The position numbers and the translations under genes were made by a program. Below are positions 34,017-42,294 of a stretch of DNA of 56,417 nucleotides, in pieces. Origin of the DNA: Streptomyces violaceoruber (lineage in GTDB: Bacteria; Actinomycetota; Actinomycetes; Streptomycetales; Streptomycetaceae); assembly GCA_000720805.1 (NCBI GenBank), contig JODI01000055.1, positions 1 through 56,417 of the forward strand, written 5' to 3'. The notes under the pieces were generated by a model. That model did not search any database, was not told where the DNA came from, and saw only the letters and a program-made list of their open reading frames with translations. How positions within the stretch are numbered: position 1 is the stretch's first letter; each line of letters starts with the position of its first letter.

Positions 34017-34934
34017 ATGGACGAACACCCCGAATCGGTACCGGAGCCTGTCGGCGGCGCGCTGGACCGGCGTGCCGAGCTCAGCGAGTTCCTGCGTACC
34101 CGGCGGGCCCGGCTGAAGCCGGAGGAGCTGGGGCTGCCGGACTTCGGACGGCGACGGGTGCCGGGCTTGCGCCGCGAGGAGCTGGCGCAGCTGGCCGGGG
34201 TCTCTGTGGCGTACTACACACGTCTGGAGCAGGGCAACGGGCGCAACGTGTCGGCGGAGGTCCTCGACTCCATCGCCCGCGCGCTGCGGCTGACCGACGC
34301 CGAGCACGCCCACCTCACGCATCTGGCCAAGCCCAAGCAGCACAAGAAGAAGCCGGCCGCCCGTACCCAGCAGGTGCGCGGCGCGCTGCGGACCCTGCTG
34401 GACTCGATGGACGGTGTTCCGGCGTACGCCGTGGGGCGGCGCTCGGACATCCTGGCCTGGAACCGGATGGCCGCGGCGGTCTTCGGCGACTGGGGGGAGC
34501 TGCCGCCCGCGGGGCGGAACTGGGCGCGGCTGGTGTTCCTGCGGCCCGAGTACCGCGATCTGTTCGTGGACTGGGAGCAGAAGGCGATCGACATCGTCTG
34601 CGCGCTGCGCATGGACGCCGGCTGCCATCCCGATGATCCGCGGCTGTCCGCGCTGGTGGGCGAGCTCTCCGTGAAGAGCGAGGAGTTCCGGCGGCTGTGG
34701 GCCACCCACGACGTCAAGGAGAAGAGCTACGGGATCAAGCGGCTGCGGCATCCGCTCGTCGGCGACCTCGACCTCAACTTCGAGTCGTTCAGCATGATCG
34801 GGGACCAGGAGCAGTCGCTGATCACGTACCACGCGGAACCGGGCTCACCGTCCGCGGAGGCGCTGCGGCTGCTGGCCAGCTGGGGCAGGGACGCGACACG
34901 GGCGGGTACGGGCAGGTCGGCGCCGTCGGCCTGA
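34017..34934 (+). CDS. XRE helix-turn-helix regulator with MmyB-like ligand domain
   Basis: A 305-residue protein. The N-terminal HTH covers RRVPGLRREELAQLAGVSVAYYTRLEQGNGRNVSAEVLDSIARAL (about 40-90). Residues 120-280 match the MmyB-like ligand-binding domain: VPAYAVGRRSDILAWNRMAAAVFGDW, LVFLRPEYRDLF, DPRLSALVGELSVKSEEFRRLWATHDV. In Streptomyces these regulators commonly sit divergent to a short-chain or zinc dehydrogenase and control it, as here with adh. The spacing AATACT then six bases then ATG suggests a leaderless start. Confidence 0.93.
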   Translation: MDEHPESVPEPVGGALDRRAELSEFLRTRRARLKPEELGLPDFGRRRVPGLRREELAQLAGVSVAYYTRLEQGNGRNVSAEVLDSIARALRLTDAEHAHLTHLAKPKQHKKKPAARTQQVRGALRTLLDSMDGVPAYAVGRRSDILAWNRMAAAVFGDWGELPPAGRNWARLVFLRPEYRDLFVDWEQKAIDIVCALRMDAGCHPDDPRLSALVGELSVKSEEFRRLWATHDVKEKSYGIKRLRHPLVGDLDLNFESFSMIGDQEQSLITYHAEPGSPSAEALRLLASWGRDATRAGTGRSAPSA

Positions 34935-34963
34935 CGGCGCCGTCGCCGCGCCCGGCCTGCCGT

Positions 34964-35383
34964 TCAGCACTGCGGCAGGATCGGCTTCCAGGTGCTCGGG
35001 CCGCCGGTGTCCAGGTACCAGTCGTTGACGTAGCCCCACGCGCCGGCCGTGGAGACGCGCATCCAGTACCGGTAGCCGTGGCCGTCCGCGTCCGGGTCGC
35101 CGGTGGTCCAGCACTCGACCTCCAGCCACTGGCCGTTGCCGTACCGGGCCACGGCGCCGGCGCCGTAGCGGGGTGCGGTGCGCATCACCAGGGCCGAACC
35201 CGGGTCGATGCCGATGACCTGGGCGCAGCGTGCGGGGTCGCCCGGGCCGGCACCGGGGCAGGGGCGCGGGGCGGCCTGGGCGGGCGAGGCGGCGAGCACG
35301 CCGGCGCCGGCGAGCAGGACCGCGGCCGCGGCCGCGACGGACGCGGACCGGGCCCGGGACCTGAGGAATCGAGACGTCTGCAT
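34964..35383 (-). CDS. Small secreted SH3-like domain protein
   Basis: A 139-residue protein from ATG 35383, which has GGAGGATCC directly upstream; longer in-frame starts are not supported. A Sec signal peptide (Arg-rich, then VAAAAAVLLAGAGVLAA, cleaved near AQA-AP) precedes a roughly 100-residue domain with ALVMRTAPRYGAGAVARYGNGQWLEVECW and WGYVNDWYLDTGG, the pattern of a bacterial SH3 domain, with Cys pairs that may be bridged. Probably a cell-wall or glycan-binding exported protein. Function not established. Confidence 0.85.
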   Translation of the reverse strand: MQTSRFLRSRARSASVAAAAAVLLAGAGVLAASPAQAAPRPCPGAGPGDPARCAQVIGIDPGSALVMRTAPRYGAGAVARYGNGQWLEVECWTTGDPDADGHGYRYWMRVSTAGAWGYVNDWYLDTGGPSTWKPILPQC

Positions 35384-35543
35384 GGATCCTCCGTCGGACT
35401 GCCGATGGGTTCGATGGCTCGTGGGCCGGACAGTCCGGGGACCGGGTGGCCCACGGGCTGTACTGCCGACGAGCACTGACCCTGGCATCGAACGCGGGCG
35501 GGCACATCCTGTGAGGTGTCAGGGTGCGGCGACCCGACGGTGC

Positions 35544-36314
35544 TCAGCCCTGGTACGGCGGTGCCGCCCCCCAGTGCCATCGCGGCAGCGGCTGCTCCGC
35601 CGGAGGCTTCGCGTCCGGGCCGGAGAAGTGGACCGCCAGCCGCGTCCCCCACTCCACGTAGGCCAGGAAGGCGGAGCGGAACTCGGCGTCCGTGGGGAGC
35701 CCCGCCTCGTCCGCCGCGTCCTGGATCAGGTTGACCCAGCGGCGGCGCTGGGCCTCGGTGATGCCCCGGCCCATGTGCTTGGCCACCATGTGGCCGTGGC
35801 CGCCCTGGGTCTCGGAGTAGCCGGGCGGGCCGCCGAAGACCTCTGCGAGCCACAGGGCCACGTGCTGGGCGTGCTCGGGGGCGAGTCCCTCGAACACCGG
35901 CGCCAGCAGGTCGTCCCGCAGGACCTTGTCGTAGAAGACCGACGTCAACCGGGCGAAGGCCTCCGCGCCGCCCGCCCACTCGTAGAGGGTGGGAACGGCG
36001 GAGCCGGTGCCGCGGACCGTGGTCGGTTTGTAGTGGCGCATCTCCTCGATGCTCGGGATGTACGGGCGGATCTCGGCGAGGAAGTCGGGGAACAGCTCGG
36101 ACGTGCGGAAGCCTTCGACGTGGTCCTTGGTCGAGGTCCACGTGATGCGCAGGATGTAGTGCTCGAAGTCCTCCTCGCAGCGTGCCAGTTCGTAGTCGAC
36201 GCACTGCGGGGCCGCCGATAGCTGGGCCGCGGCGCGGGAGTAGGCGGACAGGAACTCCGCCGACTGCTCTTCGGGGATGCGGTACCGGATGTACTCCACC
36301 GTCTGAGTCGTCAT
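35544..36314 (-). CDS. Antibiotic-monooxygenase domain fused to group II truncated haemoglobin
   Basis: A 256-residue fusion from ATG 36314. Residues 1-100 are an ABM-like ferredoxin fold (VEYIRYRIPEEQSAEFLSAYS and HYILRITWTSTKDHVEGFR). Residues 105-240 are a truncated globin: FYDKVL with the B10-type Tyr (128), WLAEVFGGPPGYSE, and KHMGRGITEAQRRRW with the likely proximal His (180). A chimera of this kind has been described in S. avermitilis, so the architecture is known. It may bind O2, NO or H2O2 and pass electrons or oxygen to the ABM half. A terminator-like hairpin ends 15 bases before the ATG, and no Shine-Dalgarno is visible. Confidence 0.92.
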   Translation of the reverse strand: MTTQTVEYIRYRIPEEQSAEFLSAYSRAAAQLSAAPQCVDYELARCEEDFEHYILRITWTSTKDHVEGFRTSELFPDFLAEIRPYIPSIEEMRHYKPTTVRGTGSAVPTLYEWAGGAEAFARLTSVFYDKVLRDDLLAPVFEGLAPEHAQHVALWLAEVFGGPPGYSETQGGHGHMVAKHMGRGITEAQRRRWVNLIQDAADEAGLPTDAEFRSAFLAYVEWGTRLAVHFSGPDAKPPAEQPLPRWHWGAAPPYQG

Positions 36315-36329
36315 GCGCCCACACAAACA

Positions 36330-36370
36330 CGAAAGGCCCGCGGGAGGCTGTGCCTCCGGCGGGCCTTTCG
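36330..36370. terminator. 19-bp hairpin (one mismatch) between the subtilase and globin genes
   Basis: 36330-36348 pairs with 36352-36370 around TGT with a single mismatch. On the minus strand it follows the subtilase stop (36428) by about 58 bp and is followed by a TTTCGTGTTTG stretch, so it terminates the subtilase mRNA. It ends only 15 bases before the globin ATG. Confidence 0.8.
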
Positions 36371-36427
36371 CTCACGGCCTACTCGATGTCGTACGACGGC
36401 CTGGTCAGCGTCGTACGGCTGGTTCGC

Positions 36428-39400
36428 CTACTTCCCGTAGTACGCGTTGTAGATCGAGATCGTCGACTTGTTGCCCTTCTTGTCGGCGATCTTCGCGTGG
36501 AAGGAGATGGCCTTCCCCTTCGCCGGGTTCTTCACGGTGATCTTGCCGTTCTTGACGTCCAGCTTCTTCCAGGTCTGGCCGTAGTCGTACGACACGTACA
36601 CCGACAGGGACTTGAGGTTGGAGCCCTTGGCCGCGCCCTCGACGGTGACCGGGAACGTCACCTTCTTGTCGGCCTCGACCCTGCTGTCCAGGCCCGTCTT
36701 CGCGTTGAAGCGGACCATGGAGGCCGGCAGCTTCACCCCGTCCTGGCCGGCCGGCTTCTTCGAGCGGAAGGTCCAGCTCGCGTCGATCCGGGTGGAGGCG
36801 GCCGCGACCTTGACGCTCCGCTTGACCGAGGTGGTCAGCTTGTACTCGGCGTCACCGGCCGGGACCTTGAAGATCCCGCCGCCGAACAGCGGGTCGGCGT
36901 TGGTGCCGACCTTGCTGCCGTTGCGGTACAGCGAGGTGGCGACCGCGGTGAAGTCCGACGAACCGGCGTGCCCGGCCCCGTCGGCGAACAGCGGGACGAG
37001 CCCGTAGATGTCGTTGCCCTCACGGAAGAGCCCGTAGTCGGTGTTCAGGTGAGGGCCGAAGACCGCCGTGTTGAAGGTCTTCGTGTACTTCTGGCCCGCC
37101 TTGAAGGTCTGCGGGTTGCCCAGTGTGTAGAACGCGTCCGGGACCGGGAAGCCGTCCGCGTCCTTGCCGCCGTACTGCTCGAAGTCGAGGATCCACTGGA
37201 TCTTGTCGGACGTCGAGAGGTACAGCGTGCGCGCACCCGGCAGCTTCTGCTCCACCGGGAGGCCGAGGGCGACGTCGTCGGGGAACAGGCCCGTGCTGAC
37301 CAGTCCGCCGGTCTTGCCGACGGCGGCGGTACCGAGGTTGTTCTTCACCGTGGCGAGTTCGCCCGCCTTGAAGTGACGGACCTTCCCGCCCTGGATCTGC
37401 TTGACCTTGGCGGTGGTGGCCACGTCGTACTCGGCGTTGGCGCCCTTGGTCCACTGGCCGTTCCAGGTCTGCGTCAGGCCGGTCGCGGTCTCCGGGCCGA
37501 GGTGGGCCATCCGCAGGTTGGCGAAGGTGTCGAGGCCGAAGCTGATGCCGATGCCGGCCGGCTCGTAGAAGTAGCCGCTCATCGCGGACGTCGGTGTGGC
37601 CTGCGCGTCCGGCACGGTGATGTCGGCGCCCTTGGCCTTGCGGGCGTCGATGGTCACCGTGATGTCCTTGGTGACGCTCAGCTTCGGCTGGACCAGCCAG
37701 TCGAGGCCGTCCTTGAAGGTCACGAGGTCCTTCGCGATCCAGGCGTCCAGCAGGTAGGTGCCCTTGGGCAGCCGCATGGTGGTGGTGCCGGAGGCAGCCA
37801 CCGGGACCTGGTAGGCCCGGTCCTTGCCGAGGCCCGCGTAGCCGAGGGCGATCGTGTTGTAGTCGTCCGCCGGCTTCCCGTCCCGCCCGATGTGCTTGAC
37901 GGTGACGCTGTACGACTGCACCTCACGCTGTACGGCGGCGGCCGTACGGATGCTCTGCCCGCCGCCCGTCGCCGTCACGTACGCGGAATACGCGCCGTCG
38001 AGCGTGCCGCCCAGCTTGGTGTTGACGGTGACGCCGACGGACGCCTCCTTGCCCGCCGGGACGGTCACCTTGGTCGCGCCGAGCTTGAAGAAGCCCGCCG
38101 GAGCCGCCTGCCCCTTGGGGTTGGTGGCGGTCGCGGAGAGGGTCAGCGTGACGTCCTGCTTGCCGAGGTTGCGGTACGTCAGCGGCTTGGTGACCGGCTT
38201 GTCGTCGGTGTGCGGCCACTGCTGCACCCCGAAGCTCACCGACACAGGGTCGGCGATCACGGTCTGCTTGATGGCCTTGTCCACCTGGATCCGGCCCGAA
38301 CCCTGCTGGAACGGGGTGTACTTGCCGCCCTTGGCGGACGCGGTCAGCGCGCCCTTCAGTTCGGCGTACTTCCAGTCCGGGTGCTCCTGCTTGAGGATCG
38401 CCGCGGCGCCCGCCACATGGGGGGTCGCCATGGACGTACCCGAGATGGTCAGGTAGCCGGCCGGTTTCTCGCCGACCTCCTGGTCGATGAGGCTGCCCTT
38501 GGCGGCCGCGGCCGTGATGTCCACGCCCGGCGCGGTGACGTCCGGCTTGATCGCGCCGTCGCCGAGCCGCGGGCCGGTCGAGGAGAAGTCGGCGAGCTGG
38601 TCCTTGTCGTCGACGGCGCCGACGGTGAGCGCGGCGTCCGCGCTGCCCGGCGAACCGACCGACTCCGGGCCGGAGTTGCCGGCCGCGATCGCGAACAGGA
38701 CGCCCTTCTCGGCGGACAGCTTGTTGACCTCCGCCTCCAGCGGGTCCACCTCGGGGGTGTCCGTGCCGCCGAGGCTGAGGTTGACGATGTCGGCGCCCTG
38801 CTCGGCCGCCCACTCCATGCCGGCGAGGATGTTGGAGTCCTCGCCGGAGCCGGTGTCGTCGAGGACCTTGCCGGCCAGGATCGACGCGCCGGGCGCCACA
38901 CCCTTGTACTTGCCGCCCGACTTGGCGCCGGTGCCCGCCACGATGGAGGCTACGTGCGTGCCGTGGCCGACGTGGTCCTTGTCGTTGTCGGCCGTCGAGA
39001 AGTTCTCGGCCGCGATGACCTGGTTCTTCAGGTCCGGGTGGGTCGCGTCGACGCCCGTGTCCAGGACGGCGATCTTGACGCCCTTGCCGGTGTATCCGGC
39101 CGCCCACGCCTTGGGGGCGCCGATCTGCGGCACGGACTTGTCGAGGGTGGCCCTGCGGACCCCGTCGAGCCAGACGTGCGCGACACCGGAGGCCGCCTTG
39201 TCGCCGTTGGTGACCGCGTCCCACAGTTCGGGCGCGTCCTCGTGCGAGGTCTGCACGGCGTCCGCGTTCAGGGACTTCAGGGTGCGGCGCAGGGTGCCCG
39301 CGTCCCGGACCTCGGCCTTGGTCGCGGTCGCGGCTCCCTTGTAGCCGACGATGACCTTCAGGCCGTTCTTCTGCGAGGCGCGGGTCGCCGCCTTGTCGAG

Positions 39401-39739
39401 CTCGGTGATGTCGAAGAGCCGCTGGTCGAGCTTGCCGGTGGCGACCAGCCGGGCCGCGTCGGCCGGGATGACGAGCGTGTGCCCGTCGGCCTTGCGGATC
39501 TGGACGGGTATGTGCTCGCGGCCCTTCGCCCGGTCCAGGGCGACCACACGGCCCTTGGAGTCGACGGAGACACGGTCACCCGTGATGAGGGTGATGCGGT
39601 GATGGGACGAGAGCTGGGCAGCGCCGCTCGCACGCTGTTCGGGCTTCGCCGACGCCGGGCTGGTCATGCCCGCGGCGAGAGCGACGGCGGCCGCCGTGGC
39701 GACGGAGGCCGCGCACACTCTTTTCACTTTTCTGTGCAA
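36428..39739 (-). CDS. Large secreted subtilisin-family (S8) serine protease
   Basis: About 1103 residues from TTG 39737-39739, preceded by AAGGGGGA; later GTG starts are too far from it. A Sec signal peptide ends around ASA-KP (31-33). A propeptide follows, then the catalytic domain with Asp227 (AVLDTGVD), His262 (GHGTHV), Asn355 (AAGNSGPE) and Ser436 (SGTSMATPH). The C-terminal ~600 residues are beta-rich Ig/FnIII-like modules (RNLGKQDVTLTLSATATN, YVSYDYGQTWKKLDV) for substrate or wall binding. An extracellular scavenging or morphogenetic protease. No LPXTG is seen. Confidence 0.95.
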   Translation of the reverse strand: MHRKVKRVCAASVATAAAVALAAGMTSPASAKPEQRASGAAQLSSHHRITLITGDRVSVDSKGRVVALDRAKGREHIPVQIRKADGHTLVIPADAARLVATGKLDQRLFDITELDKAATRASQKNGLKVIVGYKGAATATKAEVRDAGTLRRTLKSLNADAVQTSHEDAPELWDAVTNGDKAASGVAHVWLDGVRRATLDKSVPQIGAPKAWAAGYTGKGVKIAVLDTGVDATHPDLKNQVIAAENFSTADNDKDHVGHGTHVASIVAGTGAKSGGKYKGVAPGASILAGKVLDDTGSGEDSNILAGMEWAAEQGADIVNLSLGGTDTPEVDPLEAEVNKLSAEKGVLFAIAAGNSGPESVGSPGSADAALTVGAVDDKDQLADFSSTGPRLGDGAIKPDVTAPGVDITAAAAKGSLIDQEVGEKPAGYLTISGTSMATPHVAGAAAILKQEHPDWKYAELKGALTASAKGGKYTPFQQGSGRIQVDKAIKQTVIADPVSVSFGVQQWPHTDDKPVTKPLTYRNLGKQDVTLTLSATATNPKGQAAPAGFFKLGATKVTVPAGKEASVGVTVNTKLGGTLDGAYSAYVTATGGGQSIRTAAAVQREVQSYSVTVKHIGRDGKPADDYNTIALGYAGLGKDRAYQVPVAASGTTTMRLPKGTYLLDAWIAKDLVTFKDGLDWLVQPKLSVTKDITVTIDARKAKGADITVPDAQATPTSAMSGYFYEPAGIGISFGLDTFANLRMAHLGPETATGLTQTWNGQWTKGANAEYDVATTAKVKQIQGGKVRHFKAGELATVKNNLGTAAVGKTGGLVSTGLFPDDVALGLPVEQKLPGARTLYLSTSDKIQWILDFEQYGGKDADGFPVPDAFYTLGNPQTFKAGQKYTKTFNTAVFGPHLNTDYGLFREGNDIYGLVPLFADGAGHAGSSDFTAVATSLYRNGSKVGTNADPLFGGGIFKVPAGDAEYKLTTSVKRSVKVAAASTRIDASWTFRSKKPAGQDGVKLPASMVRFNAKTGLDSRVEADKKVTFPVTVEGAAKGSNLKSLSVYVSYDYGQTWKKLDVKNGKITVKNPAKGKAISFHAKIADKKGNKSTISIYNAYYGK

Positions 39740-39815
39740 GATTCCCCCTTGCAGACGTTCCGGGCGAATTCCCCGATTCACCCAGGCGGGGGCAACCTGC
39801 ACGCATAGGCGCACA

Positions 39816-39844
39816 CCCCCCGGAACACGCAGTATGCCGGGGGG
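39816..39844. terminator. Hairpin downstream of the MacB-like ABC operon
   Basis: CCCCCCGG (39816-39823) pairs with CCGGGGGG (39837-39844) around a 13-nt loop, about 108 bp after the ABC ATPase stop and 77 bp before the subtilase start (minus strand). It likely ends the ABC transcript. Confidence 0.55.
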
Positions 39845-39952
39845 CGATCAGGCACCTCAATACACAGGAAGCCGACAGGGAGAGTCTGTTACACGATCGC
39901 CGGGTGAGCGAAGTTCTCCGGCCACATGAAACGCGCCCGATGAACGGCCGTC

Positions 39953-40636
39953 CTACGAAACGGCGTTCTCCTTCACCGTGATCCTCCCCTTGCGGATGGT
40001 CGCCACCCGCGGGGCCTTCTTCGCGAGCGACGAGTCGTGGGTCACCATGATGAAGGTCAACCCCAGCTCTTTCCACATGCGTTCGAGTACGTCCATGACC
40101 TCGTCCCGCATCGACTCGTCGAGGTTTCCGGTGGGTTCGTCGGCGAGCAGCACCTTCGGCTGCTTGACCAGGGCGCGGGCGATGGCGACGCGCTGCTGCT
40201 GGCCGCCGGACATCTCGCCGGGCAGATGCCCGAGCCGCTCCCCCAGCCCGACCGACGTCAGCGCCTCGGCGGCCCGCTCTCGTCGCTCCTTCGTCTTCAC
40301 GCCGAGAGGTACGAGGGCGGTCTCGACGTTCTCCTGCGCGGTGAGCGTGGGGATGAGGTTGAAGCTCTGGAAGACGAAGCCGATGTTCTCGCTGCGTACC
40401 TTCGTCAGCCTGGCCTCGGACAGTCTGGCCATGTCCGTGCCGTCCAGGACGACTTCGCCGGAGGTCGGCCGGTCCAGTCCGCCGAGCATCTGGAGGAGGG
40501 TGGACTTGCCGCCGCCGGTGGGTCCCTGGATGACCAGACGGTCGCCGTCGGGGATGGTCAGGTCCACGCCCGCCAGGGCGTCCACGGTTTCCTTGCCTCG
40601 GGTGTAGCGCTTGGTGACGGCCTTCAGTTCGTACAT
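39953..40636 (-). CDS. ABC ATPase, MacB/LolD type
   Basis: A 227-residue ATPase: Walker A GPTGGGKSTL, signature MSGGQQQRVAIARAL, Walker B VLLADEPTGNLD and H-loop VTHD, with the LTKVRSENIGFVFQSFNLIPTLTAQENV Q-loop typical of MacB/FtsE-like subfamily 3 ATPases. It follows its permease by 51 bp and presumably energises export or mechanotransmission rather than import. No periplasmic adaptor gene is next to it. Confidence 0.95.
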   Translation of the reverse strand: MYELKAVTKRYTRGKETVDALAGVDLTIPDGDRLVIQGPTGGGKSTLLQMLGGLDRPTSGEVVLDGTDMARLSEARLTKVRSENIGFVFQSFNLIPTLTAQENVETALVPLGVKTKERRERAAEALTSVGLGERLGHLPGEMSGGQQQRVAIARALVKQPKVLLADEPTGNLDESMRDEVMDVLERMWKELGLTFIMVTHDSSLAKKAPRVATIRKGRITVKENAVS

Positions 40637-40687
40637 GGGTGACTCCTGGGCTCGGGGAGGGGGTGGGTGGTACGGAACTGACGCCGG

Positions 40688-42133
40688 CTACTCGACGCGC
40701 CGCAGTGCGTCCGCCGGGCGCAGCCTCGACGCTCGCCAGCCGCCGAAGGCGCCCGCGATCAGGCCGCCCGCCACCGCCAGGCCCACCGCGATCACCACCG
40801 TCGTCACGCTCACCGGGGCCGTCAGGGCCACGTCGAGGGTCCTGGCCGCCGCCTGACGGCCGGGGCCGCCGAAGCCGCCGCCACCGCCCAGGCCTCCTCC
40901 GCCTCCGCCGCCCAACTGCGCCTGCAGCGTCGGACTGATCGCCGTCACCACGTACGCGCCCGCGAGGCCGACGGCGATGCCCAGCACGCCGCCCAGCAGA
41001 CCGTTGACCATCGCCTCGCCGACGACCTGCCGGGTCACCCGTCCCGACTTCCAGCCCAGCGCCTTCAGGGTGCCGAACTCACGCACCCGCCGCGACACCG
41101 CCGAGGACGTCAGCAGTCCCGCGACCAGGAACGCGGCGATGAGGACCGCGATCGACAGCCACTTGCCCACGCTGGTCGCGAGGGAGGACGCCGTCGACAG
41201 GGAGCCGGAGACCGTGTCCGCGAGGTCCGCCGAGGTCGTCACCGTCGTCCCCGAGATGTTCTTCTGGATCTCGGACTTGACGCTGCCGATCTTCTGGGAG
41301 TCGGCCGCCTGGACGTAGATCGTGGTGACCTTGTTCTTCGAGTCGCTGAGGGTCTGCGCCTGCGTGAGCGGGATGTAGAGGTTGGCTGCCGCGTCCCCGC
41401 TGTCCGCGGTCGCGATGCCGATGACCTTGTACTTGACGCCCTTGATGGTGACCGTCGAGCCGGTCTTGAGCTTCTTCTCCTTGGCGTACGCGGAGTCGAC
41501 GACGGCGACCTTGGCGTTGGTCTCCGCCGACGTGAACGTCCGACCGCTGGTGATCTTGGAGGAGGTCAGCGGACCGAGGGCCGGCTTGGTGACGTCGGTG
41601 CCGTAGACGGAGTAGTTGTTGACGTCGAAGTTCGCGCCGCCCCCCTGAACTTCGCCCTGCGGCGGTCCGTCGCCGCCGCCTGCGCCGGGGGCGCCGCCCT
41701 GCCCGTTCTGCTGGAACTGGCCGCGGGTGAACTGCCCGCTGACCTTGATGACTTGGAGGCTGAGGCCGCCGACCGCCGACGAGACGCCGTTCTGCTCGCC
41801 GACCTTGGTGACGGTCGACGTCGACAGGGTCTGGAAGCCCTGGACCAGCACCCGGTCGGTGCTCTGCTCCGCGCCGGAGTCGTTGTCCTGCGCGTCGAAC
41901 CGGAAGCGGGGCCGGTCGGAGGAGCTCGCCTGCGGCTGGGCCGCCTTGGTGACCGTCATGTCCGTGCCCAGCCCGTACAGCGACTGGAGGACCTTGTCCT
42001 GGGCCTTGCCCATGCCCGAGGACACGGAGCTGACCACGATGACCAGCGCGATGCCCAGCGCGAGTCCGGAGGCGACGACGAGGGCCGCTTTTCTGCGGCG
42101 GCGCAGTTCGCGCCTCAGGTAGGTGAAGAACAT
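40688..42133 (-). CDS. MacB-like ABC permease (FtsX/MacB family)
   Basis: A 481-residue permease: one N-terminal span, a ~270-residue extracytoplasmic domain, then three C-terminal spans with the VREFGTLKALGWKSGRVTRQVVGEA motif of FtsX domains. A Gly-rich run near residue 420 (loop between the last spans) is a low-complexity tract. The extracytoplasmic domain contains Gln/Gly/Pro-rich stretches. TAGCTT sits six bases before the ATG with no Shine-Dalgarno, and two CATAAG direct repeats lie upstream, suggesting a response regulator. Confidence 0.93.
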   Translation of the reverse strand: MFFTYLRRELRRRRKAALVVASGLALGIALVIVVSSVSSGMGKAQDKVLQSLYGLGTDMTVTKAAQPQASSSDRPRFRFDAQDNDSGAEQSTDRVLVQGFQTLSTSTVTKVGEQNGVSSAVGGLSLQVIKVSGQFTRGQFQQNGQGGAPGAGGGDGPPQGEVQGGGANFDVNNYSVYGTDVTKPALGPLTSSKITSGRTFTSAETNAKVAVVDSAYAKEKKLKTGSTVTIKGVKYKVIGIATADSGDAAANLYIPLTQAQTLSDSKNKVTTIYVQAADSQKIGSVKSEIQKNISGTTVTTSADLADTVSGSLSTASSLATSVGKWLSIAVLIAAFLVAGLLTSSAVSRRVREFGTLKALGWKSGRVTRQVVGEAMVNGLLGGVLGIAVGLAGAYVVTAISPTLQAQLGGGGGGGLGGGGGFGGPGRQAAARTLDVALTAPVSVTTVVIAVGLAVAGGLIAGAFGGWRASRLRPADALRRVE

Positions 42134-42139
42134 GGCCGA

Positions 42140-42182
42140 AAGCTAGGTACGGCTCGTGATGAAGGCATAAGGCCGACATAAG
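42140..42182 (-). promoter_or_regulatory. Promoter and CTTATG direct repeats of the MacB operon
   Basis: On the minus strand, CTTATG occurs twice with 11-bp periodicity (plus-strand CATAAG at 42166-42171 and 42177-42182), ending about 20 bp before TAGCTT (42140-42145), itself six bases before the ATG. One-turn direct repeats near the -35 are typical of OmpR-type response regulator sites. Confidence 0.5.
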
Positions 42183-42216
42183 AGAAGGATGAGAAGGCGG
42201 GAAATGCCGAGAAACG

Positions 42217-42244
42217 CCGATGCCGCCCCGGAGGGCGGCATCGG
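42217..42244. terminator. 11-bp hairpin terminator after the L,D-transpeptidase gene
   Basis: CCGATGCCGCC (42217-42227) pairs with 42234-42244 around a 6-nt loop, about 51 bp beyond the L,D-transpeptidase stop on the minus strand and upstream of the MacB operon promoter. Confidence 0.75.
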
Positions 42245-42294
42245 AAAAGCTGTGGACTCGCCGCGGTTCGGCGGGAGACGCGGTCAGAGGTCCG

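Noticed and set aside
36182..39808. 1208-codon plus-strand open frame
   Set aside because: Antisense to the subtilase, whose motifs are clear; the frame is an effect of high GC.
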